Part shown: piece by piece, positions 10,492 to 19,901 of the stretch
Position numbering within the stretch: position 1 is the first letter of the stretch
How the letters are laid out: each line of letters starts with the position of its first letter
DNA from: Selenomonas sp. ND2010
Lineage (GTDB): Bacteria > Bacillota > Negativicutes > Selenomonadales > Selenomonadaceae
Assembly (NCBI RefSeq): GCF_000702005.1
Contig: NZ_JNKI01000001.1
Coordinates: forward strand, 186,001-250,000
DNA length: 64,000 nt
Reading direction: 5' to 3'
Position numbers and translations under genes: made by a program
The notes under the pieces: model-generated
Told to the model about the DNA's origin: nothing
Databases searched by the model: none
The model's input: only the letters and a program-made list of their open reading frames with translations

Positions 10492-11940
10492 ATGGAACAG
10501 AACAATGAGATTTTGGAAGGCGTACTGAGTGAATTTGAGAAATTGGCTGCGATTCCACGCAAATCCGGCCATGAACAGGCAGTCAGTGACTTCCTGAAAC
10601 AATATCTGACCGAGGCAGGCTTTACGGTCGTGCAGGACGAGAAGAATAACATCATTGCCGATAGGCCGGCCAGCAAGGGCTTTGAGAAGGCACCGCTGAC
10701 AATCCTGCAGGGCCATATGGATATGGTCTGTGTGGCCGAGAAGGGCTATGATTATGATCCTCTCAAGGATCCCATCAAGCTCGTGCGTGGCGAGAAATAT
10801 CTGGAAGCCGAGGGCACGAGCCTCGGCGCCGATGATGGTATCGGCGTAGCGGAAGCTATGTATATCATGAAAAATGCCAAGGAGCACGGCCCGCTGCGCA
10901 TGATCGTAACAGTCGATGAGGAGCAGGGCATGACGGGGGCCATCCACCTCAGTGCCGAGCACCTGAAAGATGCCAGCTTCCTCATTAACTGCGATTCGGA
11001 AAATTACGATGAGCTGACGGTCGGCAGCGCAGGCAGCATCAACCTGGATTTCTCGCGTGAGCTTATGCGTGAGGCAGCAACGCAGATGAACAGCTGGAAA
11101 ATCGAAGTCAAGGGGCTGCTCGGCGGTCACTCGGGTGAGCGCATTGGCGACGGCCGCGGCAACGCTATCCGCACGCTGGCGTTGGCGCTGCTGGCCCTGC
11201 AGGCTAAAGGCAAGGTGGAATTGGCAGATTTCCAGGGCGGCAAGGCACGCAATGCCATTCCCGATGATGCTACGGCGGTAATCGTCACGAATCTTGATGA
11301 GACGGCAGTAAATGAGGTGCTCGCCGCTGAGAAAGCACGCTTTATGCAGAACTATGGCGCAGTCGATCCGGGCATGGAGTTCGTCCTGACAGCGGCTGAC
11401 AAGCCAGCTCAGGTACTTAAAGCTGGCGATGCGCAGCGCCTGCTCCGTCTGCTGACTATCCTCCATACGGGCGTCTATGCGATGTCGACGGTTATCCCGG
11501 GCCTTGTCGAGACCTCGGCGAACCTCGGCGTCGTAGCCATGGACGAAAAGAGTGTCAATGTCCAGTTCTTCCCGCGCTCGGCTATCGATGGCAAGAACGA
11601 TGAATTTGCGCTGATGGCGCAGGAATACGCAGCACTGACGGGCTTTACGGCTCATATCGGCACGAAATCACCAGGCTGGAAGGAAAACAAGGACAGCAAG
11701 CTCGCCAAGATCATGGCCGAGACCTTCAAAGCCCAGAATGGCAAGGAAATGAAAGTCGAAACTATCCATGCTGGCCTTGAGTGTGGCTGGCACTTCCTCA
11801 AGAATCCGAACCTCGATATGGTATCGATTGGCGTTACGACCATCGACATCCACAGCCCGAAAGAGCGACTGTTGCTCGAAACGGTAAAACCGCAGGTAGA
11901 TCTCATCGTCGAGACCTTGCACAAGATTGCAAAAATGTAA
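10492..11940 (+). CDS. pepD: Aminoacyl-histidine dipeptidase (M20C, PepD)
   Basis: Zinc dipeptidase of 482 residues that cleaves Xaa-His and other unspecific dipeptides in the cytosol. Metal and catalytic motifs of the M20C family are visible: LQGHMDMV (His and Asp near residue 76), EGTSLGADDGIGVAEA (Asp near 115), VTVDEEQGMTGA (Glu-Glu near 143) and LLGGHSGERIGDGRGNA in the dimerisation lid. A C-terminal GLECGWHFLKNPNLDMVSIG supplies further ligands. The ATG has a GAGGG site. It is flanked by terminators and appears monocistronic. Confidence 0.95.
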   Translation: MEQNNEILEGVLSEFEKLAAIPRKSGHEQAVSDFLKQYLTEAGFTVVQDEKNNIIADRPASKGFEKAPLTILQGHMDMVCVAEKGYDYDPLKDPIKLVRGEKYLEAEGTSLGADDGIGVAEAMYIMKNAKEHGPLRMIVTVDEEQGMTGAIHLSAEHLKDASFLINCDSENYDELTVGSAGSINLDFSRELMREAATQMNSWKIEVKGLLGGHSGERIGDGRGNAIRTLALALLALQAKGKVELADFQGGKARNAIPDDATAVIVTNLDETAVNEVLAAEKARFMQNYGAVDPGMEFVLTAADKPAQVLKAGDAQRLLRLLTILHTGVYAMSTVIPGLVETSANLGVVAMDEKSVNVQFFPRSAIDGKNDEFALMAQEYAALTGFTAHIGTKSPGWKENKDSKLAKIMAETFKAQNGKEMKVETIHAGLECGWHFLKNPNLDMVSIGVTTIDIHSPKERLLLETVKPQVDLIVETLHKIAKM

Positions 11941-11963
11941 TACAATAGAATAGATTTATAATT

Positions 11964-11994
11964 AACGGCCTTCCCTTAGTGGAAGGCTGTTGCT
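11964..11994 (+). terminator. Rho-independent terminator of pepD
   Basis: AACGGCCTTCC (11964-11974) pairs with GGAAGGCTGTT (11981-11991), one G-T wobble, six-base loop. Confidence 0.8.
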
Positions 11995-12027
11995 TTATGG
12001 GAAAATTTTATAGGAGAAGGGGATTTG

Positions 12028-12260
12028 ATGAAAAAAGAATTACAGACACGATATGGAAGTCCAATTAAAAGCAGTGAAGGGGGGATATAAGTGGGCGTTG
12101 GTATTATGATAGGAGCGGATATCCCTGTACGACACCAATTGCGAAATTGAAAGAGGTATATAATTATAAGGGAAATAGCTCCTATGTTCAATTAGAGCAT
12201 AAGGAATTTATATTGTTAAAAAATGGTCGGTTGATTTTGACCAGCTATGTTCCCGGTTGA
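12028..12260 (+). pseudogene. Small ORF interrupted at a six-G tract (77 residues if one G is added)
   Basis: An ATG with a strong GGAGAAGGGG site opens a frame that stops after 20 codons. Immediately before that stop is a run of six G (12079-12084). Adding one G restores a single open frame of 77 codons to the TGA at 12258, with protein-like content (ISGRWYYDRSGYPCTTPIAK and later LEHKEFILLKNGRLIL). So the gene is either broken, phase-variable at the G run, or mis-sequenced. I do not recognise the protein. The remaining sequence between pepD and the next gene shows nothing else. Confidence 0.55.
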
Positions 12261-12318
12261 CGTTAGAAATTCTGTGACTGTCGTAAACAGTATCGATATG
12301 TTTTTTAGAGGGAGATAG

Positions 12319-13065
12319 ATGATGAAACGATTAACATGGCTAATGGCCGTATTGACGATTATGACTACCAGCGTTTGTAGTGCGATGCAGATGCAACAGC
12401 CAGTGGAAATAGGAGCTGTATCCTTGCTGCCTATGGGTTATTATGAAGTCAAGGGAGCGACAGCGCATGAAGGGGTTCCGTTTAAGAATGTGAAATATCT
12501 GACGTCTTATCCGTCATTACGAATGGGTAATGTTAGTAAAATATTTGATAAAGGCGTGGCCTGTTTTGGCAATGGAGAGGATTGTATTTACGTCCATTAT
12601 GATGCGCGCGATGGAAGGGCAACGTATCTGCCTAATAAAAGCAACAGTTTCGTGTCTAAGATTGGCGGTAAAGATTTTACAAATAGCATCGATATAACGG
12701 TATCCGTAATGACACATATCAATTGCATCAAAACGGATTCAGATGAAACGATGTACCTGCTGGTTAACGAAGACGCAAGCGCTCTTACAGGCATAACGTA
12801 TACGCTGATTGGCAGGCGTAGTGATGGCAGTTATGTAAAATATTTTGACACCGATGATATAATAGGCAGATATTATGCGAAAAAACGAGAGATTAAAATG
12901 CAAAGCATAAAAATCGAAAACGATGAAATTATTTGTGATTACACCGTAAACCGATACGGTTATGTAGGGCCAAATTATAGGAAAACTTATGAAGGGTATG
13001 GGAGGCTTTGTTTTAAATGGGATGATAAGGCAAAATGGTTTGGTGTTGCAAATAAGACATGGTGA
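12319..13065 (+). CDS. Exported protein of unknown function
   Basis: 248 residues beginning with a clear Sec signal peptide (KRLTWLMAVLTIMTTSVCSA, likely cut after residue 22). The mature part is mostly beta-strand-like, with repeated short aromatic and glycine-rich strands, and has no motif I recognise. The ATG follows GAGGGAG. DNA here is more AT-rich than in metK or typA, which suggests modest expression or recent gain. Two more exported proteins follow on the same strand, and all three could be transcribed together. No function is proposed. Confidence 0.75.
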   Translation: MMKRLTWLMAVLTIMTTSVCSAMQMQQPVEIGAVSLLPMGYYEVKGATAHEGVPFKNVKYLTSYPSLRMGNVSKIFDKGVACFGNGEDCIYVHYDARDGRATYLPNKSNSFVSKIGGKDFTNSIDITVSVMTHINCIKTDSDETMYLLVNEDASALTGITYTLIGRRSDGSYVKYFDTDDIIGRYYAKKREIKMQSIKIENDEIICDYTVNRYGYVGPNYRKTYEGYGRLCFKWDDKAKWFGVANKTW

Positions 13066-13114
13066 GTTAATCATTCCGTAATGGTGATTTGTCTTGGGTA
13101 AAGGAAGCGATATT

Positions 13115-14065
13115 ATGCTAAGCCGGCGTTCGTTTATGCGGGGGTTGTTTATTGGCCTTGGTGCTCTGGTCTTTGGTGGCTGGCAAAAGTTGTTAGGGGC
13201 AACTGGGCAGGGCTATTACCGGATCGTGGTGCTCGGCGATCCGCATCTTCCAGTGCGGGTGGCCAAACATCCTGATTTTGCCGAGCAGCAGGCGATCTTG
13301 TTGGCCAAGAATGACGTTATTGCTGACATCAATAGCTGGGACGATGTGACGGCTGTTGCTGTAGTGGGGGATATCGTTGAACAGCGGGGCGTAAAGTCAG
13401 AATACGATTACATCCAGTCCTTCTTTGGGAAATTAAAAAAAGAGCTTTGGGTGATTAACGGCAATCATGAATTCCTTTATGAAGATGAACTCTCATCGAA
13501 TGGTAGGATAAAACCAGCTAGCTCCGAGGTTCGTCAGCAGAAGCTGGATGCTTTTGCTAGGTTTTGGCAATTACCGCGGCGCTGGTATGCCAAAGACCTA
13601 GGCGGCTATCATCTGATTTTCCTGTCGACGGAAGGTCCCCTGCCGACACAAATAGGAGAAACGCAGCTGGCCTGGTTTGAACAGGAACTGGCGGCGCATC
13701 GCGACCAAAAGACGCTGGTCTTTTTCCATGGTCCTTTGAATCATACACTGCTGACGTATCATAAGTCCGTCAACACCGAGCGTTCGATTGCCATGCCGGC
13801 GGACAAGATCGATGCTATTCTCGCGAAAAATCCCCAGGTAAGACTGTGGGTGTCGGGGCATACGCATACCCCTAGCCACAATCCAAGCTTTGCCAATAAC
13901 GAAATCAATTTCTATAACGAGCATACCTGCAACATCCATAACGACTGTATGGACAAAAAGAAGATAACGACCAACTCGATATACCTGTACCCGGATCATA
14001 TCGAAGTGCGTACCTTTGACCATCATAAGAAATGCTGGCTAGAGGAAATAGATCGGTCATTTTGA
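13115..14065 (+). CDS. Tat-exported metallophosphoesterase
   Basis: 316 residues from the chosen ATG, which has an AAGGAAG site eight bases upstream. The N terminus LSRRSFMRGLFIGLGALVFG carries a twin-arginine Tat signal (SRRSFMR). The calcineurin-like metallophosphoesterase core follows: VVLGDPHLP (first metal site), VAVVGDIVE, INGNHEF (GNHE), FFHGPLNH and VSGHTHTPS (GHTH). Such enzymes hydrolyse phosphomonoesters or diesters using two metal ions, here on the outer face of the cytoplasmic membrane or in the periplasm. The substrate is unknown. A related Tat-exported phosphoesterase lies at 46890. Confidence 0.85.
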   Translation: MLSRRSFMRGLFIGLGALVFGGWQKLLGATGQGYYRIVVLGDPHLPVRVAKHPDFAEQQAILLAKNDVIADINSWDDVTAVAVVGDIVEQRGVKSEYDYIQSFFGKLKKELWVINGNHEFLYEDELSSNGRIKPASSEVRQQKLDAFARFWQLPRRWYAKDLGGYHLIFLSTEGPLPTQIGETQLAWFEQELAAHRDQKTLVFFHGPLNHTLLTYHKSVNTERSIAMPADKIDAILAKNPQVRLWVSGHTHTPSHNPSFANNEINFYNEHTCNIHNDCMDKKKITTNSIYLYPDHIEVRTFDHHKKCWLEEIDRSF

Positions 14066-14096
14066 CCAATGTCATATAAAGGAGTAGAAATATACT

Positions 14097-15227
14097 GTGA
14101 ACAAGAGTTTAATATTAGGAGCAGCAGTTGCCCTGACTTGTGTAACTGGTTCGGTTGTGCAACAGCCCACGGTGGAAGCTGGAAGTATATGGTGGCAGGG
14201 AACGAAAAGCCAAGAGGAGAATGCCCACCGCCTTATCGTCAAAAAATTAGGTGGCGAGGAGCCGGTAGCGGACTCAGAGAAAGCCAAGGAACAGGCTCGC
14301 GTCGTTCATCACCTGCAAGAGCGGATTTGCAACGTGAATGGCATTGAAATCACTAGCGATAAATTTACATCCGATAAGGATTTCAAAACCAAAATTCACC
14401 CAATCGAGGTCATTGACAATTATCATGAAGGCGGATACTCCGTGGGGGCTGGTTATATTTACCTCGGCGTTGATTGCTTCCGCATGTCTCCCGATAACAG
14501 CCATTTTGACAATATGGCAACCTCGATGACCATTGCTCATGAGATTGTCCATGGCATTAAGGGGCACAGCCAGCCCTGTTTTATATGGGAAAGTGATTCT
14601 CATGAAATCAATGCCGAAAAGGGGAGTATTGAATTGACCGACAAACTCCCGGAGGGCGGCTGGGGGATGTACCTCGTTGACCGGGTGAATCATGGGAATG
14701 CTTATCCTAACTCGAACAAGAGTATCATGAAATCTTTGGCGAAAAAGACCAATGGTAAAATCACGATTAAGGCGCCGGAGGAACTTTACTACAACGCCAG
14801 CGATGGCAAGCCATACCGCCTGGTAGTGGGCAGTCGGACTACCGATACCGAAGATGCTTACTTTGGTGGCCAGCTTGCCTACTGCATCGCCAAAGACGCA
14901 TTGACGCTCAACAGCATACAGATCATGGAAAATAATCTTCGCGACGTAATCAATTTCGATGCCGACTATTTGCTCGTCTGCAAGTCCGATAAATTGCCGA
15001 ATGGCTATCGGATACTGGCGGGAATCGGACGTAAAGGATACACCGTGGCGTATAAAAACGATGTGTATTCGGATTTGGACACCTTAAAGGACTATGTGCG
15101 AAACGACAGTCCAATCGGCAAATACGAAGAGCTGGAAAAGAAAGGTATTCCGGCAGGTGGGCCATTTGTCTGGAGAGCTTGGCTCGCTTGTGCGGTAGCT
15201 CATGACGTGGAGAAAAACAAAAAATGA
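14097..15227 (+). CDS. Exported protein with HExxH zinc-protease motif
   Basis: 376 residues, GTG start with AAAGGAG upstream. A Sec signal peptide (about residues 1-28, ending SVVQQPTVEA) is followed by an alpha-rich domain, then MTIAHEIVHGIKGH near residue 145, the HExxH zinc-binding motif of metallopeptidases; a glutamate-bearing helix (SDSHEINAEKGSIEL) some 25 residues later could give the third ligand, in the M48 style. About 200 residues beyond have no recognised domain. It is probably a periplasmic metalloprotease of unknown substrate. Stop is followed closely by the convergent LysR gene. Confidence 0.7.
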   Translation: MNKSLILGAAVALTCVTGSVVQQPTVEAGSIWWQGTKSQEENAHRLIVKKLGGEEPVADSEKAKEQARVVHHLQERICNVNGIEITSDKFTSDKDFKTKIHPIEVIDNYHEGGYSVGAGYIYLGVDCFRMSPDNSHFDNMATSMTIAHEIVHGIKGHSQPCFIWESDSHEINAEKGSIELTDKLPEGGWGMYLVDRVNHGNAYPNSNKSIMKSLAKKTNGKITIKAPEELYYNASDGKPYRLVVGSRTTDTEDAYFGGQLAYCIAKDALTLNSIQIMENNLRDVINFDADYLLVCKSDKLPNGYRILAGIGRKGYTVAYKNDVYSDLDTLKDYVRNDSPIGKYEELEKKGIPAGGPFVWRAWLACAVAHDVEKNKK

Positions 15228-15234
15228 CTGGAAG

Positions 15235-16134
15235 CTACTTTGGTTGGGGGCAGTTTGTGCGAAGTTCCTGGCAGATTTGCTGATATTGGGCAGTGTAGAG
15301 ACTGTCTTTCTCCCAAATAAAGGTGAAATCGTGTTGCATGGTAAAGCCTTTCAGGGGGATTTCCTGTAATACCCCCTGAGCGAGTTCGGCTTCGACTGCG
15401 CGACGATATAGAAAGGAAATTCCGCAATCATGAGAGAGCAGACCGATGATGGTATGCATGTTTTCAACTTCCATGTTGTGGATGAAATCTTCGGTTCGAA
15501 GACCATGTAAGGCCAGATTACGCTCGAGAATCTCACGGGTTCCTGACCCTTTTTCGCGCAGCAGCAGCCGTTCTGCGAGCAGGTCGTGGAACGTAGTGGG
15601 CTGGCCACAGGCAAATACATGTCCGCTGGCACAAACGCCGATGTAGTCCTCGGTGCTGTAAGGAAGACAGAAGTAATCGTGTGGCGGGAAATACCCCTCG
15701 ACAAGTGCCATCTGGATGCGACCGGCGGTGAGTTGTGCCAATAGTTCCTTCGTGTTGCCAAAGCGCAAGCGGATGTTAACCCCTGGATGCGCAGCTTGAT
15801 AGGCGGCAAGTGGAGCGATGATGGCGTATTCGCCGACCGTCATCGTGACTCCGAGGGACAATGTGCGGATGCCGGACTGCTCACTTAAAAGCTCTGCGGC
15901 GAGAGCTACCTCGTCGTTTTCCATCGTCTTGCAGCGTTCATAGAGAATGCGGCCTGCGGGGGTTAGTTCCAATTTTTTATTGGCGTAAAGAAAGGCTTTG
16001 ATTTGGTAATAGTCTTCCAAATAACGGATGTGTTGCGAGACGGCAGGTTGGGTTATGTTTAATCGTTTTGCGGCTTGGGTGTAGTTCATGGTTTGACAGA
16101 CGCATAGAAAGGTTTTGATGCGAAAGTCGAGCAT
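15235..16134 (-). CDS. LysR-family regulator beside YeiH transporter (YeiE/CysL-like)
   Basis: 299 residues. N-terminal winged helix-turn-helix (FRIKTFLCVCQTMNYTQAAK and LNITQPAVSQHIRYLE) followed by a periplasmic-binding-like effector domain. It is transcribed divergently from a YeiH-type transporter, the arrangement seen for E. coli yeiE/yeiH, so it very likely controls that gene from the shared 116-base intergenic region. Its effector may be a sulfur compound, by analogy only. Confidence 0.88.
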   Translation of the reverse strand: MLDFRIKTFLCVCQTMNYTQAAKRLNITQPAVSQHIRYLEDYYQIKAFLYANKKLELTPAGRILYERCKTMENDEVALAAELLSEQSGIRTLSLGVTMTVGEYAIIAPLAAYQAAHPGVNIRLRFGNTKELLAQLTAGRIQMALVEGYFPPHDYFCLPYSTEDYIGVCASGHVFACGQPTTFHDLLAERLLLREKGSGTREILERNLALHGLRTEDFIHNMEVENMHTIIGLLSHDCGISFLYRRAVEAELAQGVLQEIPLKGFTMQHDFTFIWEKDSLYTAQYQQICQELRTNCPQPK

Positions 16135-16188
16135 AAAAAGCCCTCCTTATTCATAAGAATATTTTATAGCTGTATCATAACATATAAT

Positions 16189-16217
16189 TTTACATTTTCA
16201 AAAGAACCTTTTATAAT
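16189..16217 (+). promoter_or_regulatory. Promoter of the YeiH-type gene
   Basis: TTTACA (16189-16194), 17-base spacer, TATAAT (16212-16217), in the divergent region shared with the LysR gene. Confidence 0.7.
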
Positions 16218-16250
16218 TTTCTCATCAGCTGAAATCAAGGGCCCGTTTTT

Positions 16251-17306
16251 ATGAGGGATACGATGACTTTTTTACGCAATCATTCACTAGGTATTTTTAT
16301 TTGTTTTTGGGTGGCACTGCCGGCCTGGCTGCTGGGGCAGCGTTTTCCTATTATCGGTGGTGCGGTGCTGGCAATTCTTTTTGGGATGGGCATCACTTCG
16401 GTTTGGAAGGATCATGGCACGGCGCAGCCGGGCATCAATTGGACGTCAAAGATTATCTTGCAGTCGGCTGTTGTTTTGTTGGGTTTTGGCATGAACCTTG
16501 GGGTCATTGTCAAAACGGGTATCTTTTCGCTGCCGATTATCATCAGTACGATTACGACATCGCTGGTGGTGGCGTGGGGCTTGCATCGTCTGCTGAAAAT
16601 ACCTCGCAATACTTCGGCGCTTATCGGCGTTGGTTCGTCAATCTGTGGCGGCTCGGCTATTGCGGCGGCAGCACCTGTTGTCAAAGCGGACAGCAATGAA
16701 ATCGCGCAGTCCGTTTCGGTTATTTTTCTGTTTAATGCAATGGCGGCACTTTTATTCCCGCTACTCGGGCATGTGATTGGTTTCGATACGACGGCGGGAG
16801 AAGCCTTTGGTATTTTTGCCGGCACGGCGATTAACGACACATCCTCGGTTACTGCAGCCGCTGCCACCTGGGACAGCATGTGGGGCTTAGGCACGCAGAC
16901 ACTCGATGAAGCTGTGACCGTAAAGCTCACGCGAGCACTAGCCATCATTCCCGTTACGCTTATGCTTGCCGTGTTCGTAGCGAAAAAAGAGGCAAAGCCG
17001 ACGGAAGGCAGTTGGCTGGCGACGTTTCGCTTCAAGCGGGCCTTTCCCATGTTTATTTTGTACTTTGTTCTGGCGGCCGTATTCACGACCGTTTGCCTGC
17101 AGGCTGGCGTGAGTGGAGAGGTGTTTCAGCCGCTCAAGGAGCTAGCGAAATTCTTCATTGTCATGGCGATGGCGGCTATCGGGCTTAACAGCAATATCGT
17201 AACGCTTATAAAATCGGGAGGGAAACCGATTCTTTTAGGTGCTTGCTGTTGGGCTGGCATTACGGTAGTCAGTCTTTTGGTACAACATGTATTGGGAATA
17301 TGGTAA
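16251..17306 (+). CDS. YeiH/UPF0324 family putative sulfate exporter
   Basis: Integral membrane protein of 351 residues with about ten hydrophobic segments. The family landmarks are LQSAVVLLGFGMNLG, GVGSSICGGSAIAAAAPVV and FGIFAGTAINDTSSVTAAAA, all present. The substrate is not firmly known; the family is annotated as a possible sulfate or sulfonate exporter. The ATG at 16251 has AAGGG upstream; a second in-frame ATG at 16263 is an alternative. It is followed by a terminator. Confidence 0.9.
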   Translation: MRDTMTFLRNHSLGIFICFWVALPAWLLGQRFPIIGGAVLAILFGMGITSVWKDHGTAQPGINWTSKIILQSAVVLLGFGMNLGVIVKTGIFSLPIIISTITTSLVVAWGLHRLLKIPRNTSALIGVGSSICGGSAIAAAAPVVKADSNEIAQSVSVIFLFNAMAALLFPLLGHVIGFDTTAGEAFGIFAGTAINDTSSVTAAAATWDSMWGLGTQTLDEAVTVKLTRALAIIPVTLMLAVFVAKKEAKPTEGSWLATFRFKRAFPMFILYFVLAAVFTTVCLQAGVSGEVFQPLKELAKFFIVMAMAAIGLNSNIVTLIKSGGKPILLGACCWAGITVVSLLVQHVLGIW

Positions 17307-17328
17307 TTGTTATAGTAGCAAATAGCAG

Positions 17329-17368
17329 ATCTGTGGCGCGTGGTAAAACGTGTCACAGATTTTTTTTG
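17329..17368 (+). terminator. Rho-independent terminator of the YeiH-type gene
   Basis: ATCTGTG (17329-17335) with CACAGAT (17354-17360) and further imperfect pairing inside, followed by eight T. Confidence 0.75.
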
Positions 17369-17468
17369 CCCTGCGAGGTGCTTCCTTAGGGCAGTAGTTG
17401 GCAGGTTTATCGAGGGAGAGACGCGAATAAAGAGAATAAGAATCGCAAAGCAGGAGAGAGGGACACAT

Positions 17469-18896
17469 ATGTTCAAATGGGTAAGGCAGCATTGGCAGAA
17501 AACTTTGGGGATAATCAGTGCTGCGATTTTGCTGGCAGTTTTTCTAGTCTTGGAAATCTTTAGTCGTGGAGCGGCAACGATTTTCAATCAAGCCATGGTA
17601 GAACAAGATATGTTGAAGGGAACAATCACCGCGGAAAAAATCATTGCCCATGTAACCGGCGATGTGGATTTTACAGGTCTTGAGTGGCGCGATGGAGAAG
17701 GGCGTTTGATCTTGCGGGTACCGGAAGGTCATTTTTATGTGCGACTATGGGACGTGGTGACCGGACATATAAAATCAACAACCCTTCAGGAACTGACCTT
17801 AAAAGATGCCGAAGTGTCGATTCATCTGGCCGATGACATGACGGTGGATTTCGTTCGCAATTCCAAAGATCTGCAAAAACTTCAACTCGAAGATGAGGAT
17901 TGGCAGAAAAAGGTTAGTTTGGTGGGGAAAAGTGAGGAAGAACGCAAACGGATCGGAGAATTCCACCGGCGGAAGCGCGCCGAAAAAATGGCGACGCAGT
18001 GGAAAAATTTCGATCGCACGGGCAAGAAAATCCGTATGGACCTAAAGCTCGAAGATTGCCGGCTGGAGGTCTTTTATAAAGATCGGCATTATTTGTTGTC
18101 GGGAGTAAATCTAAAGACCGCGATCAATACGGACAAACGAATGGACCTTGAGATTAATACCGGACGGTTTGGCGGTACGATGATTGGCAGCAATATGAAT
18201 TTAAAAGGGACGGTAGATTTTCAAGATAGCGAAGTGCCGATAGGGGATTTGAAATTGAGCTTTGTCGATGTAGATCCTTCTTCGTTAGGACTAGGCGTTC
18301 ACGTGCATGATAAAATGACCCTCGATAGTCATTTAACGGGCCCGCTTAATGCGATTCATGGGGATGGAAATTTAAAAATGGCAGAACTTCATATCCCTGG
18401 CCTCTATTTTCAAGAAGTCAACGGCAGCATAAGCTACGATGGCGAGAAGCTGGATTTTAAAAACGTAACGGGCAATGTGTATGGCGGCAAATTACAGGCG
18501 GAAGGCACGTACGACCTTGATACCCGCTATTATCAGATTCATGCGTTAGGGAAAGATTTGCAATCGTCCAAGGCCTTGCCGAATAGTCACTTGTACTGCA
18601 ATGTCATGGTGGATATCTATATGCAATCGAAAGGCAGTGCCAAAGACGCAACTGCATCGGGGAATTTTACCTCTGGCGAAGGACGCTATCGAAGGCTTCC
18701 CGTCAAGCGCATCACGGGGGCTTTTCAGCAGTCCTATCGCGATTTGCGATTTTATGATGTCATAATAGAATTTGCAGGATTTAGTGTGGCTACCGACGCA
18801 TTGGAGATTAAGGACAAAAAACTAAGTCTTGGCCCGATTTTCGTAAAAGACAGTAGTGGCAAGGATATCCGTACATTAGACCTTGGGCGAAGATAA
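17469..18896 (+). CDS. AsmA-like membrane-anchored protein
   Basis: 475 residues from the ATG with AGGAGAG upstream. One transmembrane helix (about residues 12-32) is followed by a long beta-rich periplasmic part with the repeated amphipathic strands typical of AsmA/TamB-type proteins (VDFTGLEWRDGEGRLILRVP, LKGTVDFQDSEVPIGDLKLS, and near the end VATDALEIKDKKLSLGPIFV). These proteins bridge the inner and outer membranes and are linked to lipid transport, so its presence supports a diderm host. A charged segment near 140-185 may be coiled coil. It is the last complete core gene before the AT-rich island. Confidence 0.8.
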   Translation: MFKWVRQHWQKTLGIISAAILLAVFLVLEIFSRGAATIFNQAMVEQDMLKGTITAEKIIAHVTGDVDFTGLEWRDGEGRLILRVPEGHFYVRLWDVVTGHIKSTTLQELTLKDAEVSIHLADDMTVDFVRNSKDLQKLQLEDEDWQKKVSLVGKSEEERKRIGEFHRRKRAEKMATQWKNFDRTGKKIRMDLKLEDCRLEVFYKDRHYLLSGVNLKTAINTDKRMDLEINTGRFGGTMIGSNMNLKGTVDFQDSEVPIGDLKLSFVDVDPSSLGLGVHVHDKMTLDSHLTGPLNAIHGDGNLKMAELHIPGLYFQEVNGSISYDGEKLDFKNVTGNVYGGKLQAEGTYDLDTRYYQIHALGKDLQSSKALPNSHLYCNVMVDIYMQSKGSAKDATASGNFTSGEGRYRRLPVKRITGAFQQSYRDLRFYDVIIEFAGFSVATDALEIKDKKLSLGPIFVKDSSGKDIRTLDLGRR

Positions 18897-18899
18897 AAA

Positions 18900-19064
18900 A
18901 TGGCGCAGTGGATAGCGCAGATGGAGGGCGAGGGTGAAGTGCGCCCAGGCGGCTATGTAGTTGCCATGACCAGCTCCGGCACCAGTGTCACATCAGATAT
19001 TCTTATCCTGAAGAAACGAGAAACACCTCTTAATATCACGCATGATAAAAACGGGGAAATCTAA
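18900..19064 (+). pseudogene. Short fragment of 54 codons at the left edge of the island
   Basis: Open frame starting four bases after the AsmA-like stop, without a ribosome binding site. It encodes EVRPGGYVVAMTSSGTSVTS and a Lys-rich end, with core-like GC content. It reads like the C-terminal piece of a larger protein whose front part was lost. I do not recognise the family. The 208 bases from 19065 to 19272 are very AT-rich and show no gene. Confidence 0.35.
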
Positions 19065-19272
19065 GGAACGGAATATCCTTTATTGAAATGCATTTTTCAT
19101 ATAGCTTACACATAAGAAATAAATATATATATCCATATTTAGTAAATCACAAATTCAGTGGTAAAAAATCAGTTCATCCTGATGATATATCTATGATGAT
19201 AATATGCAATATAATAAAAAGTTGGTGGTAAAATTACAGATATAATATAAATTGTAGTAGTGAGGTTTAATT

Positions 19273-19851
19273 ATGTCTAATTATATTTATAACATGATAG
19301 TATGTTCTAAAGTAGACTTTTATAGATTATTTAGATATACATCGTATAACAAAGGAGAGCCAATACCAAATATATCATTTAATAAATTATTCGATATTCA
19401 TTCTTTGGATGATGATTATGATAAAATAGGAACGCCGATATCCTATGGTTGGGGATATAATTATATAAGCCGTTCTGATGATAAGTGTATTCTAAAATTT
19501 CTAACACGAAATTACTATCCAATAGAAGCAATAATAAAGGCTATTGAATTATCAAATGATATAGAGTGGTATGTAGTAGAGGAAAATCAAATTTATGTAT
19601 CTAAATTCTATTGGAATAATAATGTAAAAGAGGCGGTTTTATACATAGAAAAAGATTACAGTGATTGGTACGATAAATATATAGAATTTGAGGATGCTTT
19701 ATTCGAAGAAAACGAAGCAGATTGCGGAGTATGGTATTTTTTGAAAAGTAGAAAAAATAAATGGGCAGAATGGAATAGTAATGATAATTTCTCTCGATAT
19801 AGGGATAATTGTGCATATAATGTAAAATATCCCTTCTCAAAAGATACATAA
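19273..19851 (+). CDS. Hypothetical protein, possibly Api92/YubB-like
   Basis: 192 residues, rich in Tyr, Asp and Asn, with a GTGAGG site before the ATG. The opening MSNYIYNMIVCS and the later motif of paired aromatic strands with GWGYNYISRSDD are reminiscent of Api92-like ferredoxin-fold proteins of mobile elements, which begin with a similar NYxxNxL strand. This is a weak resemblance. It is the first gene of the island and is separated by 50 bases from a PD-(D/E)XK protein. Confidence 0.55.
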   Translation: MSNYIYNMIVCSKVDFYRLFRYTSYNKGEPIPNISFNKLFDIHSLDDDYDKIGTPISYGWGYNYISRSDDKCILKFLTRNYYPIEAIIKAIELSNDIEWYVVEENQIYVSKFYWNNNVKEAVLYIEKDYSDWYDKYIEFEDALFEENEADCGVWYFLKSRKNKWAEWNSNDNFSRYRDNCAYNVKYPFSKDT

Positions 19852-19901
19852 CTTAGCAATAAAGCTGTTGATGTATATGATGTGAAAATGGAAGGATAAT
19901 T

